Shown here: positions 9,002 through 17,181 of the stretch, piece after piece
Layout: each line of letters starts with the position of its first letter
Position numbering within the stretch: position 1 is the stretch's first letter
From: Acidobacteriota bacterium
GTDB lineage: Bacteria > Acidobacteriota > Vicinamibacteria > Fen-336
NCBI GenBank assembly: GCA_003223555.1
Contig: QHVM01000049.1
Coordinates: 20,019-52,324, forward strand
Reading direction: 5' to 3'
Length of the DNA: 32,306 nucleotides
Translations under genes and position numbers: made by a program
The notes under the pieces: model-generated
The model's input: only the letters and a program-made list of their open reading frames with translations
What the model was told of the DNA's origin: nothing
Databases searched by the model: none

Positions 9002-9847
9002 TCATTCAGCGGTCCCGACGCCTTCCCGCAGCTCGAGGGCCAGGACCTTCGGCAGATCCATGAGGATGATCAGGCGGTCCTGGAGCTTGGCCACGCCGCG
9101 GAGGTAGTTGGCGTCGATCTCCACCACTTCCTCGGGGGCCGCTTCGATGCTGGCCACGGGCACCTTCAGCACCTGGGAGGCGCCGTCGACCAGCAGGCCG
9201 ACCAGCCGCTCCCGCACCTTGACGACCACGATGCGTGACGGGCGGGCGGCGCCGTCCACCTGCCCCAGTCCCAGCTTCCGCTTCAAGTCCACGACCGGGA
9301 TGATCCGCCCGCGCAGGTTGATCACTCCCTTGATGAAGTCCGGCGCCCGCGGGACGGGGGTGATCTCGCTGACGCGGATGATCTCCTGGACGAGGCGGAC
9401 GTCCACGCCGTACTCCTCGCCGGCGAGGAGGAACGTCGCTAGGTGCTCGGTGGCCTCGGCCGCCTTGCGCTCCTCCCGCACCGGCGCCCCGAAGATCGAG
9501 ATGCTGTGGGCGGGCGCGGCCTCGCCCTCGGGTGTGCGCCGCTCGACCACCGGCGGGGCCGACGGAGTGGCCGGCTCCAGGGCCCCGCTCGCCGCCAGGG
9601 CCAGGATGTCGGCGGCGAGGCCCGAGGAGGGCAGCGCGATGCGCGCAGGGTCTTCCGCTCGCGCGGAATGAATCCGCGCTCGCTCATCGAGTTGGGGCGC
9701 TCGCGCGGAATGAATCCGCGCTCGCTCATCGAGCGGGGGGGACTCTCCGGTCCCCCCAGATCCCCCCGGCCGCGTCTGGGCCGACTCCGGGGAAGACCCG
9801 GCGGTCCTCTTTCGCGCCGCTCTCTTGCGAGGGGCCGGGCGAGCCAT
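9002..9847 (-). CDS. cheW: CheW-type coupling protein with a long disordered N-terminus
   Basis: 281 residues; ordinary CheW is about 150-170. CheW links receptors to CheA. The CheW fold occupies about 138-275, from LATFLLAGEEYGVDVRLVQEI through INLRGRIIPVVDLKRKL to KLQDRLIILMDLPKVL. Residues 1-135 are basic, Pro/Ala-rich and probably disordered. Within them, residues 39-52 and 53-66 are a near-exact 14-residue duplication (LDERARIHSARA), encoded by two REP-like DNA units. The ATG at 9847 lies 6 bases after the cheA stop. An internal start after the duplication cannot be excluded, since the conserved domain begins much later. Confidence 0.9.
   Translation of the reverse strand: MARPAPRKRAARKRTAGSSPESAQTRPGGSGGTGESPPLDERARIHSARAPQLDERARIHSARAEDPARIALPSSGLAADILALAASGALEPATPSAPPVVERRTPEGEAAPAHSISIFGAPVREERKAAEATEHLATFLLAGEEYGVDVRLVQEIIRVSEITPVPRAPDFIKGVINLRGRIIPVVDLKRKLGLGQVDGAARPSRIVVVKVRERLVGLLVDGASQVLKVPVASIEAAPEEVVEIDANYLRGVAKLQDRLIILMDLPKVLALELREGVGTAE
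9656..9733. repeat. Two tandem REP-like units (36 bp each, 42-bp period) inside the cheW ORF
   Basis: Identical 36-base units lie at 9656-9691 and 9698-9733. Each contains the palindrome GCGCGGAATGAATCCGCGC (7-bp stem, ATGAA loop). They are followed at about 9734-9756 by a GGGGGGAC...GTCCCCCC hairpin. The 42-bp period keeps the reading frame, giving the duplicated LDERARIHSARA peptide. The loop and arrangement resemble the intergenic copies at 8950-8970 and 18331-18351. Confidence 0.85.
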
Positions 9848-9853
9848 GACGCG

Positions 9854-11599
9854 TCAGCTTCCGCCGGCCAGGGCGGGCAGGCTCCGGCCGTGGGCGAGGG
9901 CCTGGCGCCGGCCCTCGAAGAAGGCGGCCACGTCCAGGATGAGGACGACGCGGCCGTCGCCCATGATCGTGGCCCCGGCGAGGGCGAAGGCGGTCCCCGA
10001 CACCGACGGGTCGAGCGCCTTGATGACGACCTCCTGCTGGCCGCGCAGGCGGTTCACCACGAGACCCACCCGCTTGTCCCCCCGCCCGAGGATCACCGCG
10101 TAGTGGGCGGCGGCCGCGCCGGCCACGGGGGCGAGGCCGAAGAAGGCTTCCAGGTGAACGAGGGGCACGATGCGGTCGCGAATCCGCAGGGTGTCCCGGC
10201 CGTTGATCGCGTGGACGTCGCCGGGCCGGAACTTCAGGCTCTCCACCACCGACCCCAGCGGCACCGCGTAGGTGCGGTCGGACACCTCGACCAGGAGGGC
10301 GGAGATGATGGCGAGGGTCAGCGGGAGCTGAATGGTGAACTTCGTGCCCACCCCGGGCACCGTCTCCACCTCGACGAGGCCGTTGAGGCGCTCGATGGAC
10401 TTCATCACCACGTCGAGCCCCACGCCGCGCCCGGACAGCTCGCTCACCCTCTCCGCGGTCGAGAAGCCCTGGGAGAAGATGAGCTGCACCAGCTCGCGGT
10501 CGGCCAGCGTCTCTTCGGGCTTCACGAGCCCGCGGTCGAGCGCCTTGCGGCGCACGGCGGCGGCGTCGATGCCCGACCCGTCGTCCATGATCGTGATGAG
10601 GACGTGGTTCGACTCCTGCATCGCCGAGAGCAGGATCGTGCCGGTCGGGGTCTTGCCCCGGGCGACCCGCACCGACGGCGCCTCGATGCCGTGATCGACG
10701 CTGTTGCGGATCATGTGGACGAGCGGCTCGCCGATCTCGTCGATGATGGCCTTGTCGATCCGGGTGGCCTCTCCTTCCAGGATCAGCTCGATGTCCTTGC
10801 CCTGCTGGCGGGCCAGGTCGCGCACCAGCCGCGGGAAGCGCTCGAAGACGTGGCGGATGGGCAGCATGCGGATGTCCATCACCGTCTCCTGGAGCTGGGT
10901 GCTGACCGAGGCCACCTGCTGCACGGCCGAGAGCAGCTCGACCGCTTCCCGTCCTCCACCGAGCCGCTCGGCCAGGTGGCGGCCCAGCTCATGGAGCTTG
11001 GTGCGGTGGATGATCAGCTCGCCGACGAGGTTCAGCAGGTGGTCCAACTGCGAGAAGTCCACGCGGACCATGTTCGAGCGGGTGGAGACGTATTCCGCAG
11101 AGATCGCGGACGGCGCGGCCGCCTCCGCGACGGCCGGCGGAGCGGGAGCGGCCGGGAGGGCAGGGGTCGGCGGGGTCGCCGCCGGGAGGGCAGGGGCGGT
11201 CTCGGGGGCCTGGCGCAGGATTGCCTCGAGGACCGCTCGCTCGCCCTCGAGGTTCCGCACCTCGGCCCGCTGCCGGCAGGCCTGCTCCACCGCGTCGCGC
11301 AGGGCGCTCGCGCCGGCGAACAGTCGATCGAAGAGCGGGCCGGACAGGGTCACCGTCCCCTGGCCGACGCGTACGAAGACGTCCTCCAGGCGGTGGACGT
11401 AGTCCTTGATGCCGCCGAAGCCCATCATGCCGCTGTTGCCCTTCAGCGTGTGCAGGGGGCCGAGGATGCCGGATACGATCTCCGGATCCAGCCCTTCCCG
11501 CTCCAGGGCGAGCAGGGCATGGTCGAGCGCCTCGAGGTGGGCGCGGGCGTCCTCGAGGTAGATGTTGAGGAGTTCCGGGGAGATCTGGAAGTCGGACAC
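9854..11599 (-). CDS. cheA: Chemotaxis histidine kinase CheA
   Basis: 581 residues, short for a CheA. CheA autophosphorylates and passes phosphate to CheY and CheB. The HPt domain (about 5-110) has phospho-accepting His50 in LHTLKGNSGMMGF. No CheY-binding P2 domain is recognisable; a Pro/Ala linker (about 130-165) follows instead. The dimerisation domain contains DFSQLDHLLNLVGELIIHRT. The ATPase domain carries HMIRNSVDHGIE (N box), MDDGSGID and GRGVGLDVV. A C-terminal CheW-like regulatory domain follows. The start codon is GTG at 11599, 12 bases after the cheY stop. The 6-base gap to cheW supports co-transcription. Confidence 0.96.
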   Translation of the reverse strand: MSDFQISPELLNIYLEDARAHLEALDHALLALEREGLDPEIVSGILGPLHTLKGNSGMMGFGGIKDYVHRLEDVFVRVGQGTVTLSGPLFDRLFAGASALRDAVEQACRQRAEVRNLEGERAVLEAILRQAPETAPALPAATPPTPALPAAPAPPAVAEAAAPSAISAEYVSTRSNMVRVDFSQLDHLLNLVGELIIHRTKLHELGRHLAERLGGGREAVELLSAVQQVASVSTQLQETVMDIRMLPIRHVFERFPRLVRDLARQQGKDIELILEGEATRIDKAIIDEIGEPLVHMIRNSVDHGIEAPSVRVARGKTPTGTILLSAMQESNHVLITIMDDGSGIDAAAVRRKALDRGLVKPEETLADRELVQLIFSQGFSTAERVSELSGRGVGLDVVMKSIERLNGLVEVETVPGVGTKFTIQLPLTLAIISALLVEVSDRTYAVPLGSVVESLKFRPGDVHAINGRDTLRIRDRIVPLVHLEAFFGLAPVAGAAAAHYAVILGRGDKRVGLVVNRLRGQQEVVIKALDPSVSGTAFALAGATIMGDGRVVLILDVAAFFEGRRQALAHGRSLPALAGGS

Positions 11600-11611
11600 C
11601 GCCTCTGAACC

Positions 11612-11989
11612 CTAGCCCGGGGCGGTGATCTTCTCGATGAGCCCGTGCAGCTCCGAGGCCTGGAAAGGCTTCTTGACGTAGCCCTTGGCTCCCATCTTGA
11701 GGCCCCGGATGGTGTCCTCCTCCTTGCCCTCGGTGGAGATGATGATGACCGGTATCGCCTGGTAGGCCGGCTCCTTCTGGACGCGCTGCAGGAACTCGAG
11801 GCCGTTCATGACCGGCATGTTGATGTCGAGGAGGATGAGGTCGATGCCCTCCTCCTGGCCGAGCTTGTCGAGCGCCTCCAGCCCGTTCATGGCGCTGATG
11901 AGCTTGCAGTTCTTGTAGCGGGAGAGGAAGAGCTTGTACATCTGGTGGATGAGGGCCGAGTCGTCCACCGCGAGGATCTTCCTGAGCAT
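11612..11989 (-). CDS. cheY: Single-domain response regulator, CheY-like
   Basis: 125 residues, a receiver domain only. The acidic pair is Asp9-Asp10 (LAVDDS), the phosphoacceptor is Asp55 in LILLDINMP, and the switch residues lie in IIISTEG and the KKPF loop. It is the first gene of the chemosensory operon and the probable diffusible output of CheA. A GTG at 11992 lies directly upstream in frame, but AGGAG ends 7 bases before the ATG at 11989, so the ATG is preferred. Whether it acts on a flagellar motor, pili or another output cannot be told from this window. Confidence 0.94.
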   Translation of the reverse strand: MLRKILAVDDSALIHQMYKLFLSRYKNCKLISAMNGLEALDKLGQEEGIDLILLDINMPVMNGLEFLQRVQKEPAYQAIPVIIISTEGKEEDTIRGLKMGAKGYVKKPFQASELHGLIEKITAPG

Positions 11990-12016
11990 CACCCCGCTCC
12001 TAGCTGGTCAGCGCAG

Positions 12017-12045
12017 TTTGTAGCACCGAACCCCCTGCGGTTCAA
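12017..12045 (-). promoter_or_regulatory. Candidate sigma-70-type promoter of the chemosensory operon
   Basis: On the minus strand, TTGAAC (12045-12040) and TACAAA (12022-12017) are separated by exactly 17 bases. Each hexamer matches four of six consensus bases. The predicted transcription start near 12010 would give a leader of about 20 bases carrying the AGGAG before cheY. It lies in the divergent gap between cheY and the M15 peptidase gene. Confidence 0.45.
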
Positions 12046-12117
12046 CCGTCTGCGGCCGTTCGGCGCCGGGCCCTTGAAGGCCTGCGTGCTTCCGGACACG
12101 ATGGAATCAAGGTCCGA

Positions 12118-13254
12118 ATGAGCGAAGCCGCCCTGCTGCCCCCCGCGCGGCACAAGCGGCCGGGGTTGACCCCCCGGCAGGAGCGCGGGTTCAACCTGCT
12201 CGTCGCCGGGCTGATGGGGGCGATGGTCCTGGGCTGGATCGTCTCCATCGCCGACCAGCTCCGTGAACGGCGGGAGGCCGAGCCGGCCGGACCCACGGCC
12301 GCCCGGGTGCTGGCGGCCGCCCTCACTGATCCCCGAGCGTCGGGCACCGCCTACCTGGCCGACGCCCCGGTGGAGTTCCTCGACGAGCTGCGGGGGAGGT
12401 CGGGCAAGGTGGAGGCCGTCTTCCGGACGCCCGGGGCCTCGCTGACTCCGCCCCAGGCCCCCGCCAAGCCGGCCCCCGAGCTGAGTGCCCGCTACGACAC
12501 GCCCTCCGGCCGGGAGCTCGTCTCGGAGGACTTCACGGCTCCCAGGGATCCCGGGATCTACAAGCTCGCCGTGGAGATGAACAAGGCCACCCGCTCCATC
12601 GACGACCTGCGGGTCATCACCCTCGTACCCTTTGCCGAGAAGAAGGAAGGGCGCATCGGCCTGTACTACCTCGGCCGGTGGCCTTTCGAGAGCGGGGCCG
12701 CGCCCCCGCGGCCCTCCTACGCGAACCCGGCCGGCTTCATCGAGGTCACCCGCGAGAACAAGGACACTCCCGTCTCGGAGCACTTCAAGCTGGCCGACTT
12801 CCTCACCAAGGACCAGTTCGACGTCTGGCCCAAGTACCTCCTCCTCGACTCGCGACTGCTCGACAAGCTGGAGCTGGTCATCCAGGAGCTGCAGGCCGAG
12901 GGGCATCCCGTCGAGCACGTGCAGATCATGAGCGGTTTCCGCACGCCCATCTACAACCACAGCGGCGGCAACACCGCCGGCCGGGCCAGCCTCAGCCGCC
13001 ACATGTACGGGGACGCGGCCGACATCTTCGTCGACAACGACCGCAACGGCATGATGGACGACCTCAACGGCGACGGCAGGGTCGATCCGGCCGACTCGGA
13101 GGTGATCGCGCGGGCGGTCGACCGCGTGGAGGCGAAGTACCCGGCTCTGGTCGGAGGGGTGGGGCTCTACGCCGCGTGCTGCGGCCACGGCCCCTTCACC
13201 CACGTTGACGTGCGCGGCTATCGCGCCCGCTGGCGCGGCACCGGCAACGGATAG
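12118..13254 (+). CDS. Membrane-anchored M15A/DUF882-like peptidase with a calcium-loop insert
   Basis: 378 residues. A single membrane helix near 25-44 suggests an inner-membrane anchor with an extracytoplasmic catalytic domain. The C-terminal half shows the peptidase M15A (VanX/DUF882-like) pattern: SGFRTPIYN, the zinc-ligand motif SRHMYGDAADI and HVDVRG near the end. Such enzymes usually cut peptidoglycan cross-links. Between the first and last zinc motifs, about residues 305-327, lies an Asp/Asn-rich EF-hand or dockerin-like loop (DNDRNGMMDDLNGDGRVD). The middle (about 60-230) is not recognised. The ATG at 12118 gives the natural N-terminus. The gene is divergent from the chemosensory operon and shows no obvious functional link to it. 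Confidence 0.82.
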   Translation: MSEAALLPPARHKRPGLTPRQERGFNLLVAGLMGAMVLGWIVSIADQLRERREAEPAGPTAARVLAAALTDPRASGTAYLADAPVEFLDELRGRSGKVEAVFRTPGASLTPPQAPAKPAPELSARYDTPSGRELVSEDFTAPRDPGIYKLAVEMNKATRSIDDLRVITLVPFAEKKEGRIGLYYLGRWPFESGAAPPRPSYANPAGFIEVTRENKDTPVSEHFKLADFLTKDQFDVWPKYLLLDSRLLDKLELVIQELQAEGHPVEHVQIMSGFRTPIYNHSGGNTAGRASLSRHMYGDAADIFVDNDRNGMMDDLNGDGRVDPADSEVIARAVDRVEAKYPALVGGVGLYAACCGHGPFTHVDVRGYRARWRGTGNG

Positions 13255-13277
13255 CCCGCGCAAGAAGGAGGACTGCC

Positions 13278-13736
13278 TTGACCGATTCCGTCTGTCCCGA
13301 GTGCGGGTCCGAAAGAAAGGACTTCACCCGCGTCTGCCCCGCTTGCGGGGCGCCCCCCGTCGACAACCGGCAGGGCCCCGTCCGGGCCCCGGGTGTCCGG
13401 ACGGCCGACCTGGAGCCCTACGTCGCCCTGCGCTACATCGCGAAGCTCTTCAAGGTCCTGGCCGCGCTCATCATGATCATGCTCATCGGCGAGGTCATCC
13501 TCGGCCTCGTGATCGACGGCCGGACGTCCATCACCGTGCTCCTCGGGGAGGCCACGCGGCTGCTGGTGCTGGCGGGCATGCTGTGGGCGGCGGGCGACAT
13601 CGCCGTGCTGATGGTCGACGCCGGCCACGACCTGCGGGTCGCCCGCATCCTGCTCGGCCGCATCAACGCGCAAGCGCACCGCCGCGAGGCCCCCGAAGAA
13701 GAAAAGGCCGCGCCGCGCCCGCGGGCCGCGCCCTGA
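13278..13736 (+). CDS. Zinc-ribbon membrane protein, function unknown
   Basis: 152 residues. The N-terminus has two CxxC knuckles (CPECGSERKDFTRVCPACG), a short zinc ribbon. Two hydrophobic helices follow, about 57-77 (FKVLAALIMIMLIGEVILGLV) and 85-107. A charged, Pro/Ala-rich tail ends the protein. The start is TTG at 13278; it is favoured because a strong AAGGAGG lies 7 bases upstream and the zinc ribbon begins at once. It sits 23 bases after the peptidase gene, so the two may be co-transcribed. No family name can be given with confidence. Confidence 0.75.
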   Translation: MTDSVCPECGSERKDFTRVCPACGAPPVDNRQGPVRAPGVRTADLEPYVALRYIAKLFKVLAALIMIMLIGEVILGLVIDGRTSITVLLGEATRLLVLAGMLWAAGDIAVLMVDAGHDLRVARILLGRINAQAHRREAPEEEKAAPRPRAAP

Positions 13737-13771
13737 GGCGCGTGCGATAATCCCGGCCATGGCCGTGGCCC

Positions 13772-14239
13772 GTGTTTGAGTCCCGCGAGCGGCTGGCCGA
13801 GGACATCCGGGTGCTGCTCGACGGCGTGCGGGCGGAGGCGCGCGGCCGCTACGCCTGCCTGATGGAGCCCGGCCGGATCGTCTTCGAGAGCCCGGAGCCG
13901 GAGGCGCGCGAGGAGTGGGCGCTGCGCCGCCTGCTCGAGGAGCGCAGCGCGGCGCTCTTCTCGCTGCCCGGGAGCATGGCCGGGGAGGGGCCGGCCGAGG
14001 ACCTCTTCGAAGGCTGCGAGCAGGACGACTTCCTGCTCGCGTTCCTCAACGGCCGGGTGGCCGTCGTCGTCGCCTGTCCCGACGCGGAGGGCGTGCGGGA
14101 CGCGGTCATGAGGCCGCTGCGCGCGCTGGCCGACCGGCTCTTCCGCTACAACGAGACCTGGCGTCTCGACGAGAAGGGCCACGGCTTCTTTCTCGGCAGC
14201 GCGCGGCTGGACGTGGTGGTCGTGGGCCGCACGGGATAG
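13772..14239 (+). CDS. Unrecognised 155-residue soluble protein, possibly a roadblock-like fold
   Basis: Begins at GTG 13772 (MFESRERLAEDI); an ATG just upstream at 13759 is in another frame and stops at once. There is no signal peptide or membrane helix. The alternating pattern, a hydrophobic strand (YACLMEPGRIVFESPE), helix, FLLAFLNGRVAVVVACPD, then helix, recalls the profilin/roadblock (LC7) fold, but no diagnostic motif is present and this is only a guess. Codon use fits the neighbours. It follows the zinc-ribbon gene by 35 bases, and the sequence 3' of it is gene-poor. Confidence 0.65.
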   Translation: MFESRERLAEDIRVLLDGVRAEARGRYACLMEPGRIVFESPEPEAREEWALRRLLEERSAALFSLPGSMAGEGPAEDLFEGCEQDDFLLAFLNGRVAVVVACPDAEGVRDAVMRPLRALADRLFRYNETWRLDEKGHGFFLGSARLDVVVVGRTG

Positions 14240-14600
14240 ACCACCCGCGAGCTCGACGTGGGCGTCCGAGGGGACGGCCGGCGCGGTCTTCAGCCGCCCC
14301 ATGCACTCCAACGAGTCTCTCCGATTTGGCCGCCGAGAAGGATCGAGCGGAATGGCTCCCGTATGGGGTTGACTTTCCTGCCCTTTCCAAGACTCCAGCA
14401 GATAGACGCCCAGCATTCGGCTTCCGATGCACCACATCGGAGGCGGCCACAACCAAGACGCCAAACTCCGAACGGCCTGAACCCCGAAAGAGAGAAGCCC
14501 GACGACGTCACCGGTCGATATGCTCCAGAAACTTGCGACATTGAATTGAGAACCTGGAGATATCGCGGGGTGCGGGCATCCTCGGCGGCCGAAATTCGCC
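14240..14600. other. Gene-poor stretch with lower GC than its surroundings
   Basis: No frame on either strand shows a recognisable protein or sustained GC-rich third codon positions. The local composition is clearly less GC-rich than the flanks, for example GTATGGGGTTGACTTTCC near 14362 and GACATTGAATTGAGAACC near 14537. It could be the decayed upstream part of an inserted segment that ends with the HNH relic. I see no RNA gene in it. Confidence 0.5.
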
Positions 14601-14605
14601 GTGGT

Positions 14606-15045
14606 ATGAGAAGAGGACGCCGAGCTCATGGCCGAGGTGAGTCCCTCGCTCGGTCCGAGCGCGAAGCAACGGCCGATCTCATCGCTCACCTGGCGGAGCT
14701 GGACGCCCGGCGGCTCTACCTGGGCGCCGGGTTCTCGTCGTCTGAAGCGGAGGCCTACAACCGCATCGAGGCGGCGCGGGCGGCCAGAAGGTTCCCGGCC
14801 ATCCTCGACATGCTCGGCGACGGCGCCCTGACCTCACCACAGTGCGCCTCCTCGCCGCGCACCTGGATGACGACAACCAACGGGAGCTGCTCGCGGCCGC
14901 ATCCCGCAAAAGCAGGCGCCAAGTCGAGGAGCTGCTGGCCCGATACTCCCGCGGCCCGCTGTCGCGCCCACAACGCTTACGAGGCCGAGGTTTTCTACGG
15001 CCGGAGGAAATTCCGGGGCGGGGAGGGGGTCCTACGGGAGTCGTG
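14606..15045 (+). pseudogene. Decayed HNH endonuclease gene (Deltaproteobacteria/Rokubacteria-type family)
   Basis: The remnant starts in one frame with REATADLIAHLAELDARRLY, then SSSEAEAYNRIEAARAARRF and ILDMLGDGALT. A one-base shift near 14833 moves to the next frame, TTVRLLAAHLDDDNQRELLA, followed by SRRQVEELLARYS. The original frame resumes near 14955 with RCRAHNAYEAEVFYG. From memory of the family, two segments are missing: a dozen or so residues between LGAGFSS and SEAEAYNRIE, and the entire HNH catalytic core between ELLARYS and RCRAHNAYE. What remains cannot encode an active nuclease. Ends are approximate. Confidence 0.75.
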
Positions 15046-15076
15046 TGCGCCCGTATCGTCCCGCGCGACGGATCGA

Positions 15077-15094
15077 ACTCGTTCTGGAACGAGT
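15077..15094. repeat. 18-bp palindrome downstream of the HNH relic
   Basis: ACTCGTTCTGGAACGAGT: two 8-base arms that are perfect inverse copies around the central TG. The loop is too short for a good RNA hairpin, so a DNA-level site or the scar of an insertion is more likely. Function unknown. Confidence 0.5.
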
Positions 15095-15155
15095 CCGGCC
15101 ACAATCACCGGAGGGGCGGTTCGGTGAAGTAACAGCTGTTGGCGGCCAACCCGGA

Positions 15156-15182
15156 CTTGAGGTCGCGAATTTCGACCTCAAG
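15156..15182. terminator. 10-bp perfect stem-loop upstream of lepA
   Basis: CTTGAGGTCG (15156-15165) pairs with CGACCTCAAG (15173-15182) around a 7-base loop. No T tract follows on the plus strand (CCTTCCG), so it is not a classical intrinsic terminator. It may end transcription from the left by another mechanism or act as an operator near the lepA promoter. Confidence 0.3.
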
Positions 15183-15210
15183 CCTTCCGTAAGCAGGGAC
15201 CGATCCACGC

Positions 15211-15216
15211 TAGAAT
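15211..15216 (+). promoter_or_regulatory. Candidate -10 box of lepA
   Basis: TAGAAT (five of six consensus bases) lies 43 bases before the lepA ATG. No good -35 hexamer is visible at the right distance. The same TAGAAT, in the context GGCTAGAATA, precedes lepB. Confidence 0.35.
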
Positions 15217-15259
15217 GTCGCATGAGGGCGGTCCGGAGTCCCGGCCCAACTCCCATTCC

Positions 15260-17050
15260 ATGAAGCAGATCCGCAACTTCTCGATCATCGCCCACATCGA
15301 CCACGGCAAGACGACGCTCTCCGACCGCCTGCTCGAGCGTACGGGAGCGCTCACCCAGAGGGAGATGACCGAGCAGTTCCTCGACTCGATGGACCTCGAG
15401 AAGGAGCGCGGGATCACGATCAAGCAGCACTCGGTCCGCCTCGAGTACAAGGCGAAGGACGGCCAGGACTACGTCCTGAACCTCATCGACACCCCCGGCC
15501 ACGTGGATTTCTCCTACGAGGTCTCGCGCTCGCTGGCGGCGTGCCAGGGGGCGCTCCTCGTCGTGGACGCGAGCCAGGGCGTCGAGGCGCAGACGCTGGC
15601 CAACGCCCACCTGGCGGTGGACTCCGGCCTGGAGATCGTCCCCGTCCTGAACAAGATCGATCTGCCCGGCGCCGAGCCGGAAAAGGCGCGAGAACAGATC
15701 GAGAACATCATCGGCATCGACGCCTCCCACGCGATCCTGGCCTCGGCCAAGCAGGGAATCGGGATCGACGAGATCCTGGAGGCGATCGTGGCCCGGATCC
15801 CGGCCCCGAAGGGCGACCCCGACGCGCCCCTGCGCGCGCTCGTCTTCGACTCCTGGTTCGATCAGTACCGCGGAGTGGTGGTCCTCGTCCACCTCGCGGA
15901 TGGTCGCCTCGCCCCGGGGATGAAGGTCCGCCTCATGGCCTCGGGGGGAACCTACGAGGTGGAGCAGCTCGGGGTCTTCACCCCCAAGCCGCTGCCGGTC
16001 GACTCGCTGTCGGCGGGCGAGGTAGGCTTCGTGATCGCGGGCATCAAGAAGGTGTCGGACGTGGCCATCGGCGACACCCTGACCGACGACCGGCGGCCCG
16101 CTCCCGAGCCGCTGCCGGGCTTCAAGGAGGTCAAGCCGATGGTGTTCGCCGGGCTCTACCCGGTGGACGCCGACCAGTACGCCGAGCTGCGGGACGCGCT
16201 CGAGAAGCTCCGCCTCAACGACTCGTCCTTCTTCTACGAGCCGGAGACCTCGGCCGCCCTGGGCTTCGGGTTCCGCTGCGGCTTCCTGGGCCTGCTGCAC
16301 ATGGAGATCGTCGAGGAGAGGCTGGAGCGGGAGTTCGACCTCGAGCTGCTGGTGACCGCGCCCTCCGTGCGCTACCGCGTACTCCGCACCGACGGCGAGG
16401 TGGTGGAGGTGGATTCCCCGGCCAGGCTCCCCGACGCCGGCTCGATCGAGGCCGTCGAGGAGCCCATCATCACCGCCGTCATCCTCACCCCCGACGAGTT
16501 CGTGGGGCCGATCCTCAAGCTGTGCCAGGAGAAGCGGGGCGTGCAGAAGGGGCTCGACTACCTCACCCAGACCCGCGTGATGATCACCTACGAGCTGCCG
16601 CTCAACGAGATCCTCCTCGACTTCTACGACCGCCTGAAGTCCGCCTCGCGCGGCTTCGCCTCCCTCGACTACCAGTTCTCCGGCTACTGGACCTCACCCC
16701 TCGTGAAGCTGGACGTGCTCGTCAACGGCGACCCCGTGGACGCGCTTTCGCTCATCGTGCACCGCGAGACGGCCTACCAGCGGGGCAAGACCCTGGTCGA
16801 GAAGATGCGGGCGATGATCCCCCGCCAGATGTTCGAGGTGGCGATCCAGGCCGCCATCGGCAGCCGCGTGATCGCCCGGGAGACGGTCAAGCCCCTGCGC
16901 AAGAACGTGCTCGCCAAGTGCTACGGGGGAGACATCACGCGCAAGCGCAAGCTCCTCGAGAAGCAGAAGGAAGGCAAGAAGCGCATGAAGCGCGTGGGAC
17001 AGGTGGACATTCCGCAGGAGGCCTTTCTGGCCGTCCTGAGGGTGGACTGA
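15260..17050 (+). CDS. lepA: Elongation factor 4 (LepA), ribosome-associated GTPase
   Basis: 596 residues, the normal length. LepA is a translational GTPase that acts on stalled or mistranslocated ribosomes and in 30S assembly. The start [16 protein letters not shown] is the canonical LepA N-terminus, so the in-frame ATG at 15215 is not used. GTPase motifs are AHIDHGKTT (P loop), ERGITIK (switch I), DTPGHVDF and NKID. The LepA-specific C-terminal domain ends with [20 protein letters not shown] and [21 protein letters not shown], as expected. The gene is intact and lies upstream of lepB, a common pairing. Confidence 0.98.
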   Translation: MKQIRNFSIIAHIDHGKTTLSDRLLERTGALTQREMTEQFLDSMDLEKERGITIKQHSVRLEYKAKDGQDYVLNLIDTPGHVDFSYEVSRSLAACQGALLVVDASQGVEAQTLANAHLAVDSGLEIVPVLNKIDLPGAEPEKAREQIENIIGIDASHAILASAKQGIGIDEILEAIVARIPAPKGDPDAPLRALVFDSWFDQYRGVVVLVHLADGRLAPGMKVRLMASGGTYEVEQLGVFTPKPLPVDSLSAGEVGFVIAGIKKVSDVAIGDTLTDDRRPAPEPLPGFKEVKPMVFAGLYPVDADQYAELRDALEKLRLNDSSFFYEPETSAALGFGFRCGFLGLLHMEIVEERLEREFDLELLVTAPSVRYRVLRTDGEVVEVDSPARLPDAGSIEAVEEPIITAVILTPDEFVGPILKLCQEKRGVQKGLDYLTQTRVMITYELPLNEILLDFYDRLKSASRGFASLDYQFSGYWTSPLVKLDVLVNGDPVDALSLIVHRETAYQRGKTLVEKMRAMIPRQMFEVAIQAAIGSRVIARETVKPLRKNVLAKCYGGDITRKRKLLEKQKEGKKRMKRVGQVDIPQEAFLAVLRVD

Positions 17051-17168
17051 CCCCCGGACGAATGGCGTTTACCAAGTCCCAGGTCAAGAACTCGAGGAGA
17101 TCCACGATCTAGGCTTGGATCGAAAGGCCGCCCTGGGGCGCCGCCCTGCCGATTCGCCCGCATTCGGC

Positions 17169-17174
17169 TAGAAT
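17169..17174 (+). promoter_or_regulatory. Candidate -10 box of lepB
   Basis: TAGAAT lies only 7 bases before the lepB ATG. If functional, transcription would begin at or within a base or two of the start codon, giving a leaderless messenger. No clear -35 box or Shine-Dalgarno sequence is seen between lepA and lepB. Confidence 0.35.
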
Positions 17175-17181
17175 ATCCGCG

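Noticed and set aside
12074-12102. Promoter for the M15 peptidase gene (TTGAAG-17-CACGAT)
   Set aside because: The -35 half is acceptable but the -10 half matches only three of six bases; too weak to list.
14290-14541. 83-codon minus-strand frame in the gene-poor stretch
   Set aside because: No domain, no ribosome-binding site and codon positions without GC bias; not supported as a gene.
17062-17112. 16-codon ORF between lepA and lepB (MAFTKSQVKNSRRSTI)
   Set aside because: No ribosome-binding site and no recognisable role; probably chance.
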